NCBI GenBank assembly: GCA_035293765.1
Contig: DATGMF010000091.1
Coordinates: forward strand, 71,134-135,133
DNA: 64,000 nt
DNA from: DASRHT01 sp035293765
GTDB taxonomy: Bacteria > Chloroflexota > Ktedonobacteria > Ktedonobacterales > Ktedonobacteraceae
Direction of reading: 5' to 3'
Part shown: piece after piece, positions 7,828 to 16,465 of the stretch
How the letters are laid out: every line of letters starts with the position of its first letter
How positions within the stretch are numbered: the stretch's first letter is position 1
The notes under the pieces: generated by a model
What the model was told of the DNA's origin: nothing
The model's database searches: none
The model's input: only the letters and a program-made list of their open reading frames with translations
Position numbers and translations under genes: made by a program

Positions 7828-9246
7828 TCAACGATGAGCCGCGACAATCTCCCTGGCCGCACGAGCTCCTTCCCTGGCTGCACCTTCCATGAAGCCCTGG
7901 AACTCGACGGAGCAATGCTCGCCCGCGAAGTAGATCGGCCCCTGGCGCACGCCTTCGTAGCCGGCAAAGCGCGTGTATTGCCCGACGCGCCAGCACGAGT
8001 AGCTGCCTAGCAGATAGGGATCGCCAGCAGAGTAGCTTAACGCAGCCCTGCCGCTGTAATGGGCGCTGATACCGGGGAAAACGCGCTCCAGTTGTTGCAG
8101 ACAGTTTTGAGCATAAAACTGGATGGTCGAGGAGTCAGCAGCTGTGGAAAAAGCGGCTGGTGGTGCGTAAGCAGCCCCTCTGTGCCCGCTTGTATAGTCA
8201 ACGAGCAGGCCGCTTGTGCCTGTCTGATCAAGAGATGTGTCCCAGAGCGTCTGAATATCCAGGTCTGTGATGATGAAGCCGCTATGAGGATGGGGCCAGG
8301 GGCCATTTTCAAACCAGTAAGGCATGTCGAACTGCAAGAAAAGCTTGGAGATTGTGCCGTAGCCCAGCTCTTCAATAGCAGTTCGTTTCAACTCATCAAA
8401 TCCGGCCCGCCGATAATCAACGCGACGTAAGGTGCTGAACGGCAAGGCGAGGAGCGTGCAATCGCAATGCACCTGCAATAAGCCTTCGGCAGTGGCGAAT
8501 GTCAGGGTAAGCAAAGTATCGCTCGTTCGTTCGAGGGCCATTAATTGATGGCGCAAATGGATACAGCCTTGCGGTAAGCTGCGGGCCATAGCTTGCGGCA
8601 GTTGCTCATTGCCGCCTACAATTTTGCAGCTTCCTTGCAGCGGTCCGGGCGCGCTCGAACTCCTTAGCGGGCCTCGCGAGCCAAACATGTAGATCAGGTT
8701 AAGCGAGCTTTGCTCGCCTGAAGCCAGGCCGTAGAAACCGGTGCAGGCCGTGTCCAGCAGATGACCCACCGGCGTATTGTGTCCGCCCTCGACGTACTGC
8801 TCGATCCAATCGTATACGCTCAGATGATCGAAGTTGTAGCCCGCCTCGGTATAGTGGGTGTGGGTGGTGGGAAAGCCAACCTCCTGTACCTGTTGCTGTA
8901 AGAGTGGAGCGAGCGTCTGGGCGTCTCTAGCCAGCTCCTCTACTGAGTAATAGTGGTCGAGGAAATACATGAGGTTTTGTGCCCTGTCTGCTCTTCCCCA
9001 TCCCAGGTCGATGGTATTGAGGCCGAAGCGCTTGATCAAGCCGCGAATGGTCTCATGGTCTCCGTCGATGAACTCGCCGCACCATTCGCTGACCATGCCA
9101 TCGGTCCAGGTGGTGGTGTCGGAATGCATGCGACCGCCAATGCGGTCGGACGCTTCATAAATGTCACACGAGAGGCCAGCGTCCTGCAAAGTAAGAGCTG
9201 CGTTCAGCCCTGCAATTCCTGCGCCCACAATAGCGATTCGAGGCAT
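7828..9246 (-). CDS. Flavin amine oxidase (monoamine oxidase family)
   Basis: 472 residues, normal length for bacterial FAD-dependent amine oxidases. The N-terminus has the dinucleotide-binding fold IAIVGAGIAGLNAALTLQDAG, then a Glu that binds ribose (YEASDRIGGRM, the conserved RxGGR stretch). The C-terminus has the FAD-binding IYFAGEHCSVEFQGFMEGA signature. It would oxidise a primary or secondary amine to an imine with release of H2O2. ATG follows AGGAG. Stands alone; the substrate cannot be deduced, polyamines or aromatic amines being the usual ones. Confidence 0.9.
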   Translation of the reverse strand: MPRIAIVGAGIAGLNAALTLQDAGLSCDIYEASDRIGGRMHSDTTTWTDGMVSEWCGEFIDGDHETIRGLIKRFGLNTIDLGWGRADRAQNLMYFLDHYYSVEELARDAQTLAPLLQQQVQEVGFPTTHTHYTEAGYNFDHLSVYDWIEQYVEGGHNTPVGHLLDTACTGFYGLASGEQSSLNLIYMFGSRGPLRSSSAPGPLQGSCKIVGGNEQLPQAMARSLPQGCIHLRHQLMALERTSDTLLTLTFATAEGLLQVHCDCTLLALPFSTLRRVDYRRAGFDELKRTAIEELGYGTISKLFLQFDMPYWFENGPWPHPHSGFIITDLDIQTLWDTSLDQTGTSGLLVDYTSGHRGAAYAPPAAFSTAADSSTIQFYAQNCLQQLERVFPGISAHYSGRAALSYSAGDPYLLGSYSCWRVGQYTRFAGYEGVRQGPIYFAGEHCSVEFQGFMEGAAREGARAAREIVAAHR

Positions 9247-9382
9247 GGTTTTTCTCCTGTCAAGGCCGGCGGAAAATAAAGCGACGTTCCGTCAGTAATA
9301 ATGTACCATATCAATGGAGTTTCGCCCGGGATGATCCATGCACCCTCAGCTATTTTTTCGATGGGTAGCTCTTACAATTTTT

Positions 9383-10909
9383 TTACGAGGGATTCACAAA
9401 TTCCCGCACCAGCTTTCCTTTGATCACCTTGCCCATAGCGTTACGAGGAAGAGCAGTAGTAAAGTACACGACTTTGGGGATTTTGTAGCGCGCCACTTTG
9501 TCGGCGCAGTAGGCGAGAATCTCCTCGCCGGTCAGGCTGCCAGCTTCTCGCGGTACGACGATTGCCAGGCCGACCTCGCCCCAGCGAGGATCGGGTTGCG
9601 CAATAACGGCCACTTCGAGTACGCCGGGGTGCGTGGCGATCACTCCCTCAATCTCGGCGGGGTAGACATTCTCGCCGCCCGAGATGAACATATCCTTCTT
9701 GCGTCCGACGATGTAATAATAGCCTTCGCTATCACAACGTACCAGGTCGCCAGTATGCCACCAGCCGCCGCGGTAGGCTTCCGCCGTGGCCTCGGGATGC
9801 TTCCAATAGCCAGAGCACACATGAGGACCGGCCAGGATCAGCTCACCGACTTCTCCAGGTGCAACGTCACGTTCCTCGCTATCCACAATACGTGCCCGCG
9901 AATGAAAAATGGGATGTCCGACGGAGCCTGCCTTACGCGTAGCATCTTCGGGTGCCAGGCTAAAGCAGTTTACGCCCACCTCGGTCAACCCGTAGCCCTG
10001 ACGAAATTCCAGGCCGCGAGCGGCGTATCCCTGGATGACCGACAATGGGCAGGAGGAACCGCCGGTTACGCAGAAGCGCACGCTGGCGAAATTGGTGGTT
10101 GCGAACTCCGCGTGCTCCATCATCATCTGGAAGACAGTGGGGACAGCGAAGACGATGGTGCAGTGCTCGCGCTCGATGGTGCGCAGAATCGCCTGTGGAT
10201 CAGAAGTACGCAGCAGCACGATGGTACCACCGAGGTGATAGAGCGGCGTGGTCAAAACATTCAGTCCGCCCGCGTGAAAGAAGGGTGCGAAGGTTGGGGT
10301 GATATCGCTATCGCGCAATCCCCAACTGATCTGTGTATTGATGGCGTTCCAGGTAATCATGCGGTGCGAGAGCATTGCCCCTTTGGGAACGCCGGTAGTG
10401 CCGGAGGTGTAGAGGATCACCGCCGGCTCCTCGCCATTCACGCTCTGGAACGGCCTGGCCTGCGCTGCCAGGGTTGTATCCGCTCCTGGAAAATCACTGA
10501 ATGAGTACAATGGCAACACTGAAATATCGCTATTGAGCGCAGCGGTGACTTCGCGGGCGTGGGTGGTATGAGCGGTGTCATGTAGAAGCAACCCGGGTTC
10601 GCAATCACGTAAAATCGTGGTCAGCTCATGTATGGTCAGTCGCCAGTTGAGCGGCACCAGGATCGCTCCAATCAATGCGCAGGCAAAGAAAGCATCCAGA
10701 TATTCAGGCGCGTTGAGGGCGAGTACTGCTACACGATCACCCTGCTGAATACTATAGCCTTGTGCTAGATAGGCCGCGAGGGCGCGAGCGCGCAGATTGA
10801 GCGTTCGATACGTCAAACGAGTGCCTGTTTCACTATCAATCAAGCCGATTTTATGGGGAGTTAGTTGTTCGCGCTGAGCCAGCCATTCACCCAGATTGAG
10901 AAAGTGCAT
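9383..10909 (-). CDS. Long-chain acyl-CoA synthetase (AMP-forming)
   Basis: 508 residues from the ATG at 10909 (GGGAGG 8 bp upstream); the frame extends to 10966 but that start has no ribosome site. ANL-superfamily motifs in order: VILYTSGTTGVPKGAML (phosphate loop, about 160), GYGLTEVG (about 300), HTGDLV (about 390), GRKKDMFISGGENVYPAEIE (about 408, hinge) and PRNAMGKVIKGKL (catalytic Lys near the C-terminus). It activates a carboxylic acid, probably a fatty acid, to acyl-CoA through acyl-AMP. A TetR regulator is transcribed divergently, a common arrangement for fatty-acid degradation control. Confidence 0.9.
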   Translation of the reverse strand: MHFLNLGEWLAQREQLTPHKIGLIDSETGTRLTYRTLNLRARALAAYLAQGYSIQQGDRVAVLALNAPEYLDAFFACALIGAILVPLNWRLTIHELTTILRDCEPGLLLHDTAHTTHAREVTAALNSDISVLPLYSFSDFPGADTTLAAQARPFQSVNGEEPAVILYTSGTTGVPKGAMLSHRMITWNAINTQISWGLRDSDITPTFAPFFHAGGLNVLTTPLYHLGGTIVLLRTSDPQAILRTIEREHCTIVFAVPTVFQMMMEHAEFATTNFASVRFCVTGGSSCPLSVIQGYAARGLEFRQGYGLTEVGVNCFSLAPEDATRKAGSVGHPIFHSRARIVDSEERDVAPGEVGELILAGPHVCSGYWKHPEATAEAYRGGWWHTGDLVRCDSEGYYYIVGRKKDMFISGGENVYPAEIEGVIATHPGVLEVAVIAQPDPRWGEVGLAIVVPREAGSLTGEEILAYCADKVARYKIPKVVYFTTALPRNAMGKVIKGKLVREFVNPS

Positions 10910-11091
10910 GTTCACGCCTCCCTGTGAAACAACGCAGTTCTCTATGATTGTAACACACGCACTCACTTAACGGTTAAGCTTTAATTGCAATCCCGTCCTG
11001 ATATCACCTCATCCCTAACACAGAGCCGTTGCTTCCAGGTGAAGCCCAGAAGCGAGTACGAGTGCAGCAGGAAGAAAGCATGGAGCGGCAA

Positions 11092-11100
11092 TGCTATAAT
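11092..11100 (+). promoter_or_regulatory. Extended -10 promoter for the TetR gene
   Basis: TGC-TATAAT, with no clear -35. It implies a transcript starting near 11107, which excludes translation from the far-upstream ORF start (11029) and supports the ATG at 11209. The 299-bp divergent gap 10910-11208 shows no other clear element. Confidence 0.5.
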
Positions 11101-11208
11101 GGGGGAAGGATCAGGTTCAAAAAGTTTGTGAACAGGCACGTCTATCCAGAACTACATAAGAGCTATGGCAAAATGAAAGTGAGATTGAAAGGCGGAAGGA
11201 CCAGGGTT

Positions 11209-11910
11209 ATGGCTAGAAATAATCACACAGAGCAGGCCACAGATATGAACCAGGAAACTGGCAATGCGCTCGTGCCGGTCACTGCACGCGGCGAGGCCAC
11301 ACGGCGCAAAATCCTGGACGCGGCAGAAGAGGTTTTTGGCGAGCTTGGCTATTACGAAGCCAGCATTGCGGAAATCACCCGGCGCGCAGGGGTGGCGCAG
11401 GGAACGTATTACATTTATTTTCATAGCAAACGCGAGATCTTCGCGGAACTGGTCGAAGATATAGGGAAGCGCCTGCGCGCAAACATGCGTGCCGCCATCG
11501 TGGGCGTGAACGGTCGGCTAGAGATAGAGAAACGCGGTTTTGAGGCGTTCTTCACCTTTGTGGCGAAACATCGGCGCATTTATAGCATCGTTCAGGAGGC
11601 GGAACGAGTCGCGCCAGATGCCTTCTTCAACTACTACCACAAGATCAGCCAGGGATATATTCGTAGTCTGGCCCAGGCTATGGACGACGGTGAAGTACGT
11701 ACAATGGACCCGGAGGTTCTTGCTTACGCGCTGATGGGCATCGGGCATTTCGTGGCCCTGCGCTGGCTGGTCTGGCCCCCGGAGACCGAAACACCTCAGA
11801 GTGATATGAGGGCATTGTCAGAAGGTGTCTTTGCAGCACTCATGGACTTTATCACCCACGGCATAGCGCCAGTCCCATCAGCATTCCCTAAAACGTTCCC
11901 AGAGCACTGA
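11209..11910 (+). CDS. TetR/AcrR-family transcriptional regulator
   Basis: 233 residues from the ATG at 11209, which has GGAAGGA 8 bp upstream and lies downstream of the likely promoter. The N-terminal helix-turn-helix domain (about 28-75) carries the family pattern RRKILDAAEEVFGELGYYEASIAEIT...GVAQGTYYIYFHSK. The C-terminal half is all-helical and would bind a ligand. It is divergent from the acyl-CoA synthetase gene, so it probably represses that gene and responds to acyl-CoA, as FadR/PsrA-type TetR proteins do. This regulatory link is inferred from position only. Confidence 0.88.
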   Translation: MARNNHTEQATDMNQETGNALVPVTARGEATRRKILDAAEEVFGELGYYEASIAEITRRAGVAQGTYYIYFHSKREIFAELVEDIGKRLRANMRAAIVGVNGRLEIEKRGFEAFFTFVAKHRRIYSIVQEAERVAPDAFFNYYHKISQGYIRSLAQAMDDGEVRTMDPEVLAYALMGIGHFVALRWLVWPPETETPQSDMRALSEGVFAALMDFITHGIAPVPSAFPKTFPEH

Positions 11911-11944
11911 AACCAGGCGCAGAGCAAAAATGGCTTGCCCTCTC

Positions 11945-11974
11945 TTGACAATCGCTTCTTTTATCTGGTATATG
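11945..11974 (+). promoter_or_regulatory. Sigma-70-type promoter for the secreted esterase
   Basis: TTGACA (11945-11950), 18-bp spacer, TATATG (11969-11974), about 105 bp before the ATG of the esterase gene. Confidence 0.6.
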
Positions 11975-12080
11975 AATCGTGAGTCATATTTCATGTGATA
12001 ATACATGAGAGAGTCGGTGGTTTGCCTTTGTACCATTGCAGCAGGAGCGGAGAAGGGATATCTTCGCCAGGAGGTACGCC

Positions 12081-13541
12081 ATGATGCAACGTCGCGTCAA
12101 ACTCCTTTTGATTCTGATAAGCCTGTTTGCCCTTGTAAGCAGTTTCCTCGTCTTTGTAGCGCGTCCCATCACTACTCACGCCAGCGGCGGCACGTTCCAG
12201 CAATTCACCTTCAATGGTCCTGCTGGCAGTCGTCCCTACTTTGTTTACACTCCTGTCGGCTATCAAGTGAGTACCGTCGCTCCGCTTATCGTGATGTTGC
12301 ATGGCTGTACACAGAACCCCACGGATTTTGCCACCGGTACGCAGATGAACGCGCTGGCGGATCAGAAGCAATTTATTGTTGTCTATCCGCAGCAAACCAG
12401 CAGTGCCAACTCCAGCGAATGCTGGAACTGGTTCCTGACCGCCGACCAGGCGCGGGGCAGCGGCGAGCCGGCGATCATTGCCGGTATTGTGCAGGCCGTC
12501 GAGCAGAACACCGCTCAGTGGACCATCGATCCCAACCGCGTGTATGTTGCCGGCATGTCGGCGGGCGCATGTATGGCGGTCGTTATGGGCGCGACCTATC
12601 CTGATATTTTCGCCGCGATTGGCGTCCATTCAGGGTTGGAGTATCAGGCCGGGACGGACCAGACCAGCGGAACACTGGCTCTCAGCCAGGGCGGGCCAAA
12701 TCCGACCCAGCAGGGACAGGCTGCTTTCAACGCGATGGGGAACGTGGCCCGCGTGGTGCCGACGATTGTTTTTCACGGCACGAGCGATGCTACAGTCGCT
12801 CCCCTCAATGGCGATCAGGTGGTCCAGCAATGGATGCAGACCGATCACCTGGCCTCGAATGGCAGCTATAACGCCAGCTTTAACAGTCCCACGACCACCA
12901 CCAACGGCCAGGTCTCTGGCTCGGGGGGACACGCCTTCACGGTCCAGACCTGGAATGACAACAATGGCAATGAAATTGAAGAGTACTGGAAGGTGACTGG
13001 CATGGGCCATGCCTGGTCCGGTGGCAATAGCAGCGGCTCCTTTACCGATCCCAATGGGCCGAGCGCGACCAACGCGATGTACACCTTCTTTATCAACCAT
13101 CCCAAAAATGGAAAGGCTACGCCGACGCCGATGCCAACCCAGACTGCTACTCCGACGCCAACGCCGACCCGGACGCCAACATCTACCCCCACCCCAACTC
13201 CAACGCCGGTTGGGACGAAGTGTCAGATCCACTATAGTGTGGACAGTCAGTGGACGACAGGGTTCCAGGCTACCATCCATATTACGAATACGGGCACAAC
13301 GGCAATTACTGGCTGGACGGTCCAATTCGCGTTTGCGAATGGGCAAACCATAACCAACGGTTTTAGCGGGAATTTCTCACAATCAGGCAACGTTGTGACG
13401 GTGACCAATCTCTCGTCCAATGGTTCCATCCCTGCTGGCAGCGCACTGACTGTACCGCCCTTTTTCCAGGCGACCTGGAGCGGCACGAACTCTGCTCCAA
13501 CCGCGTTCACGCTCAATGGAGCGGCGTGCAGTGTAGTGTAG
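12081..13541 (+). CDS. Secreted PHB-depolymerase-family esterase with C-terminal CBM2-like domain
   Basis: 486 residues from ATG 12081 (AGGAGG site). Signal peptide about 1-35 (LLLILISLFALVSSFLVFVA, cleavage near THASG). Catalytic alpha/beta-hydrolase domain about 40-330 of the esterase-PHB type: LIVMLHGCTQNP (oxyanion region), nucleophile GMSAGA, Asp in HGTSDATVAP, His in GMGHAWSGG. A Thr-Pro linker (TPTPTPT type) joins a ~100-residue CBM2-like beta-sandwich with paired Cys (CQIHYSV...GAACSVV). It probably acts outside the cell on feruloyl/acetyl xylan esters or polyhydroxyalkanoate, held on cellulose by the CBM. A secreted lignocellulose role fits soil or compost life. Confidence 0.88.
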   Translation: MMQRRVKLLLILISLFALVSSFLVFVARPITTHASGGTFQQFTFNGPAGSRPYFVYTPVGYQVSTVAPLIVMLHGCTQNPTDFATGTQMNALADQKQFIVVYPQQTSSANSSECWNWFLTADQARGSGEPAIIAGIVQAVEQNTAQWTIDPNRVYVAGMSAGACMAVVMGATYPDIFAAIGVHSGLEYQAGTDQTSGTLALSQGGPNPTQQGQAAFNAMGNVARVVPTIVFHGTSDATVAPLNGDQVVQQWMQTDHLASNGSYNASFNSPTTTTNGQVSGSGGHAFTVQTWNDNNGNEIEEYWKVTGMGHAWSGGNSSGSFTDPNGPSATNAMYTFFINHPKNGKATPTPMPTQTATPTPTPTRTPTSTPTPTPTPVGTKCQIHYSVDSQWTTGFQATIHITNTGTTAITGWTVQFAFANGQTITNGFSGNFSQSGNVVTVTNLSSNGSIPAGSALTVPPFFQATWSGTNSAPTAFTLNGAACSVV

Positions 13542-13569
13542 CGTAAAGCGATTGCGTTTCTCTGATGGT

Positions 13570-13603
13570 GGGATGACTCACAAGACAAAGCGTGAGTCAT
13601 CCC
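13570..13603. terminator. Bidirectional hairpin terminator
   Basis: Perfect 12-bp stem gggatgactcac / gtgagtcatccc with a 10-nt loop, located between the convergent esterase and asparagine synthase genes. No long T-run. Confidence 0.7.
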
Positions 13604-13628
13604 AAAGCCTGTTTGGCAGAGTGGGGTA

Positions 13629-15485
13629 TTAGACGACCGAGATGTGATACTCTTGCAGCCAGGCATTGAGCTGGATGATGCGCTCATACAGAAATGCAGC
13701 CGCCTGAGCTGGTAGAGCCACTTTGCCTTCCGCGATAGAGCGGGCGACGGGCAGGTTGAGAAACGGCAGGATGGGCGCATTGGCATCATTGAGAATTTGC
13801 AACACCCAGGCGCGCGCTTGCTGCGTATAACTGGGATTCTGCGAGGTGGGATACGCGCTCTTGCGGCGATAGAGGACATCGTGTGGCAAGATCCCCTCCA
13901 TAGCACGCCGCAAAATGCCCTTTTCAATATTGCCGACCGTTTTCATCTCCCAGGGAATATTCCAGACGTATTCGACCAGCCGGTAGTCGCAGAATGGAAC
14001 GCGCACCTCGAACCCGACGAGCATGCTCATGCGATCTTTCCGATTGAGCAGGTAGGAGAGAAAATAGGTGAGGCTGAGATAGAAGACTTCGCGTATCTTC
14101 GCTGCGTGCGAGTCTTCGCCTGGCAGGCGTGGCACCTCTGCGATTGCTTGCTGATAAAGCTGCTGCATATGCTCGAAAGGGCGAGCCTGCTGCATCACTT
14201 CGGGGGCCAGCCAGCCCGACATCATCTGGGCGCCGAAAGCAGTTTCTCTACCGGCCATGCTCCCAAGTAGGGCTAACCAGGGGAAGGTTGGCGCGTTGAT
14301 GGCATCTTCGTTATGGAACCAGGGGTAGCCGCCGAAGACTTCATCGGCGGATTCGCCGGAAAGCGCCACGGTTGAATCTTGCCTCATCGCCTTGCAGAGG
14401 AGATAGAGCGAGGTTTCGATCTGTCCGCCCGATGGCAAATCATGCGCCCGCATGGGCAGCAGCATATTCTCAATCAGTTCGGGTGTGTCCACTGTAATAG
14501 TGTGGTGCTGGCTGTGAATATGCTCGGCGACGCGCTGCACCCAGGGAGCATCCAGGCTGGGATGCATCACATCGCCCTGAAAATGTGCAGAGCTCTCAGC
14601 ATAATCAATGGAATACGTGTTGAGCGTTTTGCCCTCGCGCTGGAATTCTCTGGCGGCCAGCGCCGTCAAAGAGCTTGAATCCAGGCCACCGGATAACATT
14701 GTGGAAATGGGGACATCGGCGATTAACTGGCGCTTGACAATATCTTCGAGCAACGCGCGCAGCTTTTCGGTGGTGGTATCCAGGTCATCAAGATGAGGCG
14801 CGCTGTGCAATTGCCAGTAGCGACTGACGTGCAGGCGTTCGCGAGTATAGATCGCCAGGTGACCGGGGCGCAATTCATAGACATTCCGATAGACGCCTGA
14901 GCCAGGGGGGCGGCTGAAGTTGAAGCCGAAGACCTGGGCCACGCCGTCCGCATCAATTTCAGGCTTGACGCTCGGGTGAGCCAATAATACTTTCAGTTCG
15001 GAGCCAAACAGCAGGGCGCTGCCGCGCTGCGCGTAGAAAAGCGGCTTGACGCCCAGGTGATCGCGAGCCAGCAACAATTGTTGTTTCTGCTCGTCCCACA
15101 GGCCAAAAGCGAAGATACCGTTGAAGCGGCGCACACACTCCTGGCCCCACTCAAGATAGGCATGCAAAAGGACTTCGGTATCAGAGTGGGTGTGAAAGGT
15201 GTGTCCGCGGCTCTCTAGCTCGCTGCGCAGTTCACGAAAATTATAGATTTCGCCATTATATGTGAGCGCATAAGTATGATCTTGCGTCTGGTAAATCATG
15301 GGCTGCTTGCCGCCCTGGGGATCAATGACAAAGAGGCGATGGTGCGCCAGCGCGGCGCGAGGCGAGACCCAGCTTCCTTGAGCATCCGGTCCGCGGTAGC
15401 ACATCGTCTGAGCCATGCGCTCAATCATTGGGCGCTGATGAGAGAGATCCTCTTCCCAATCGATCCAGCCGGCGATGCCACACAT
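13629..15485 (-). CDS. asnB: Glutamine-hydrolysing asparagine synthase
   Basis: 618 residues. The N-terminal Ntn glutaminase domain begins MCGIAGW with the catalytic Cys2 (initiator Met removed) and continues CYRGPDAQGSW and HHRLFVIDP. The C-terminal ATP-pyrophosphatase domain has the PP-loop MLSGGLDSSSL (about 260) and later SGESADEVFGGYPW. It amidates aspartate with ammonia from glutamine. Transcribed alone. Asparagine-synthase folds also serve as lasso cyclases, but the intact glutaminase half and the 35-kb distance from the peptide cluster speak for ordinary amino-acid metabolism, or for modification of a glycan as in many EPS loci. Confidence 0.9.
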   Translation of the reverse strand: MCGIAGWIDWEEDLSHQRPMIERMAQTMCYRGPDAQGSWVSPRAALAHHRLFVIDPQGGKQPMIYQTQDHTYALTYNGEIYNFRELRSELESRGHTFHTHSDTEVLLHAYLEWGQECVRRFNGIFAFGLWDEQKQQLLLARDHLGVKPLFYAQRGSALLFGSELKVLLAHPSVKPEIDADGVAQVFGFNFSRPPGSGVYRNVYELRPGHLAIYTRERLHVSRYWQLHSAPHLDDLDTTTEKLRALLEDIVKRQLIADVPISTMLSGGLDSSSLTALAAREFQREGKTLNTYSIDYAESSAHFQGDVMHPSLDAPWVQRVAEHIHSQHHTITVDTPELIENMLLPMRAHDLPSGGQIETSLYLLCKAMRQDSTVALSGESADEVFGGYPWFHNEDAINAPTFPWLALLGSMAGRETAFGAQMMSGWLAPEVMQQARPFEHMQQLYQQAIAEVPRLPGEDSHAAKIREVFYLSLTYFLSYLLNRKDRMSMLVGFEVRVPFCDYRLVEYVWNIPWEMKTVGNIEKGILRRAMEGILPHDVLYRRKSAYPTSQNPSYTQQARAWVLQILNDANAPILPFLNLPVARSIAEGKVALPAQAAAFLYERIIQLNAWLQEYHISVV

Positions 15486-15668
15486 AGCATATATCCTTTC
15501 CTTGTAACACAGCTCAGCCTCATCAGGCCCGTTGCGTTATGTGTTGTTCCTGGTGCTTTTCCTCCAGCCAAAACGCCTTTGCGAATAGCTGGTACCCTGA
15601 TTATATGATACCAGGCGGCTCTCTGCCAGTTTTTGGAGCTCTCCCCGGTGCCCATAAACGGGGCGATT

Positions 15669-16217
15669 TTAGTCCTGAGGCTTATTCTCTGACTGGGAGT
15701 ACTCGACGGTAATGTAAGTAACAGTATCCCATGCATTGTGAATGCCGATGAACAGGAGCAGAACCATCACTGCGGCAATACCGAATAGCGTCGGCCTTGG
15801 ATTGCCTGGTAGCAGAATTGCCGCAACGACAAGTATTGTATAGGAGATGAGCGGAAAAATCACATGCCCCAGCCAGTCTTCCAGCACCAGTTTATAGTCA
15901 GTCTGGCGGTGGCTCCGCCGTATCACAATAACGGTGTAAGTCATGCCCCACAGGCCGCAGAGGCCAAGCAGCAGGCCAGGCTGCCAGAGCGTCTGCCACG
16001 GCGCGCTGAGTGTTGTGGCGAGGAAGAGCGCGGCGCAAAAATGCACAACGTTGGGCGTGCTAAAGGTTGCAACCGCGCCGCTCGATCTTCGCGCCTGAAC
16101 ACTCGCGATCAAGGTGATTACCACGAACATCAATCCGGTCAACGCAGCGGCGGCAGAGCCGATGATGACGTAAAAGTTTTCCCAGCCAGTAAGCGGCGAC
16201 GCCGCGACCCCTTGCAT
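15669..16217 (-). CDS. Four-helix membrane protein, unknown function
   Basis: 182 residues from ATG 16217, which has GGAGGG upstream; the ORF is open to 16364 but without a ribosome site. Four to five hydrophobic helices (NFYVIIGSAAAALTGLMFVV, VHFCAALFLATTL, GLLLGLCGLWGMTYTVIVI, VIFPLISYTILVVAAILL, LFGIAAVMVLLLFIGIHNAWD) with short charged loops. No catalytic or transport motif. It is 183 bp upstream of asnB on the same strand but the gap is too long to assume an operon. Confidence 0.65.
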   Translation of the reverse strand: MQGVAASPLTGWENFYVIIGSAAAALTGLMFVVITLIASVQARRSSGAVATFSTPNVVHFCAALFLATTLSAPWQTLWQPGLLLGLCGLWGMTYTVIVIRRSHRQTDYKLVLEDWLGHVIFPLISYTILVVAAILLPGNPRPTLFGIAAVMVLLLFIGIHNAWDTVTYITVEYSQSENKPQD

Positions 16218-16465
16218 GATGGCTGACCCTCCAATCGATAGGGATACAAACGTAAGATGTCCCATACGAGGCAAGTAATATAATAGATTAGCCGGCGATG
16301 CAAGCACAAGTATGTCAGCAATACGTTTTTGTGCGAATATGCAGTTGAGCTTAATCCTCCCCAAAAACAGCAGTAGACAAACTGCCTGAAAGACATTAGA
16401 ATAGGGAGTGCATTCCGACGATTGATAAGATATGCATTGTTATTACGGTACAGGGGAGTTCGCGC

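Noticed and set aside
9338..10504. 388-residue plus-strand ORF
   Set aside because: Antisense to the acyl-CoA synthetase, whose motifs are complete; a typical long shadow in GC-rich coding sequence.
13629..15485. Asparagine synthase as the missing lasso cyclase
   Set aside because: It has an intact N-terminal Cys glutaminase domain, normal AsnB length, and lies 35 kb from the peptide cluster in its own unit.
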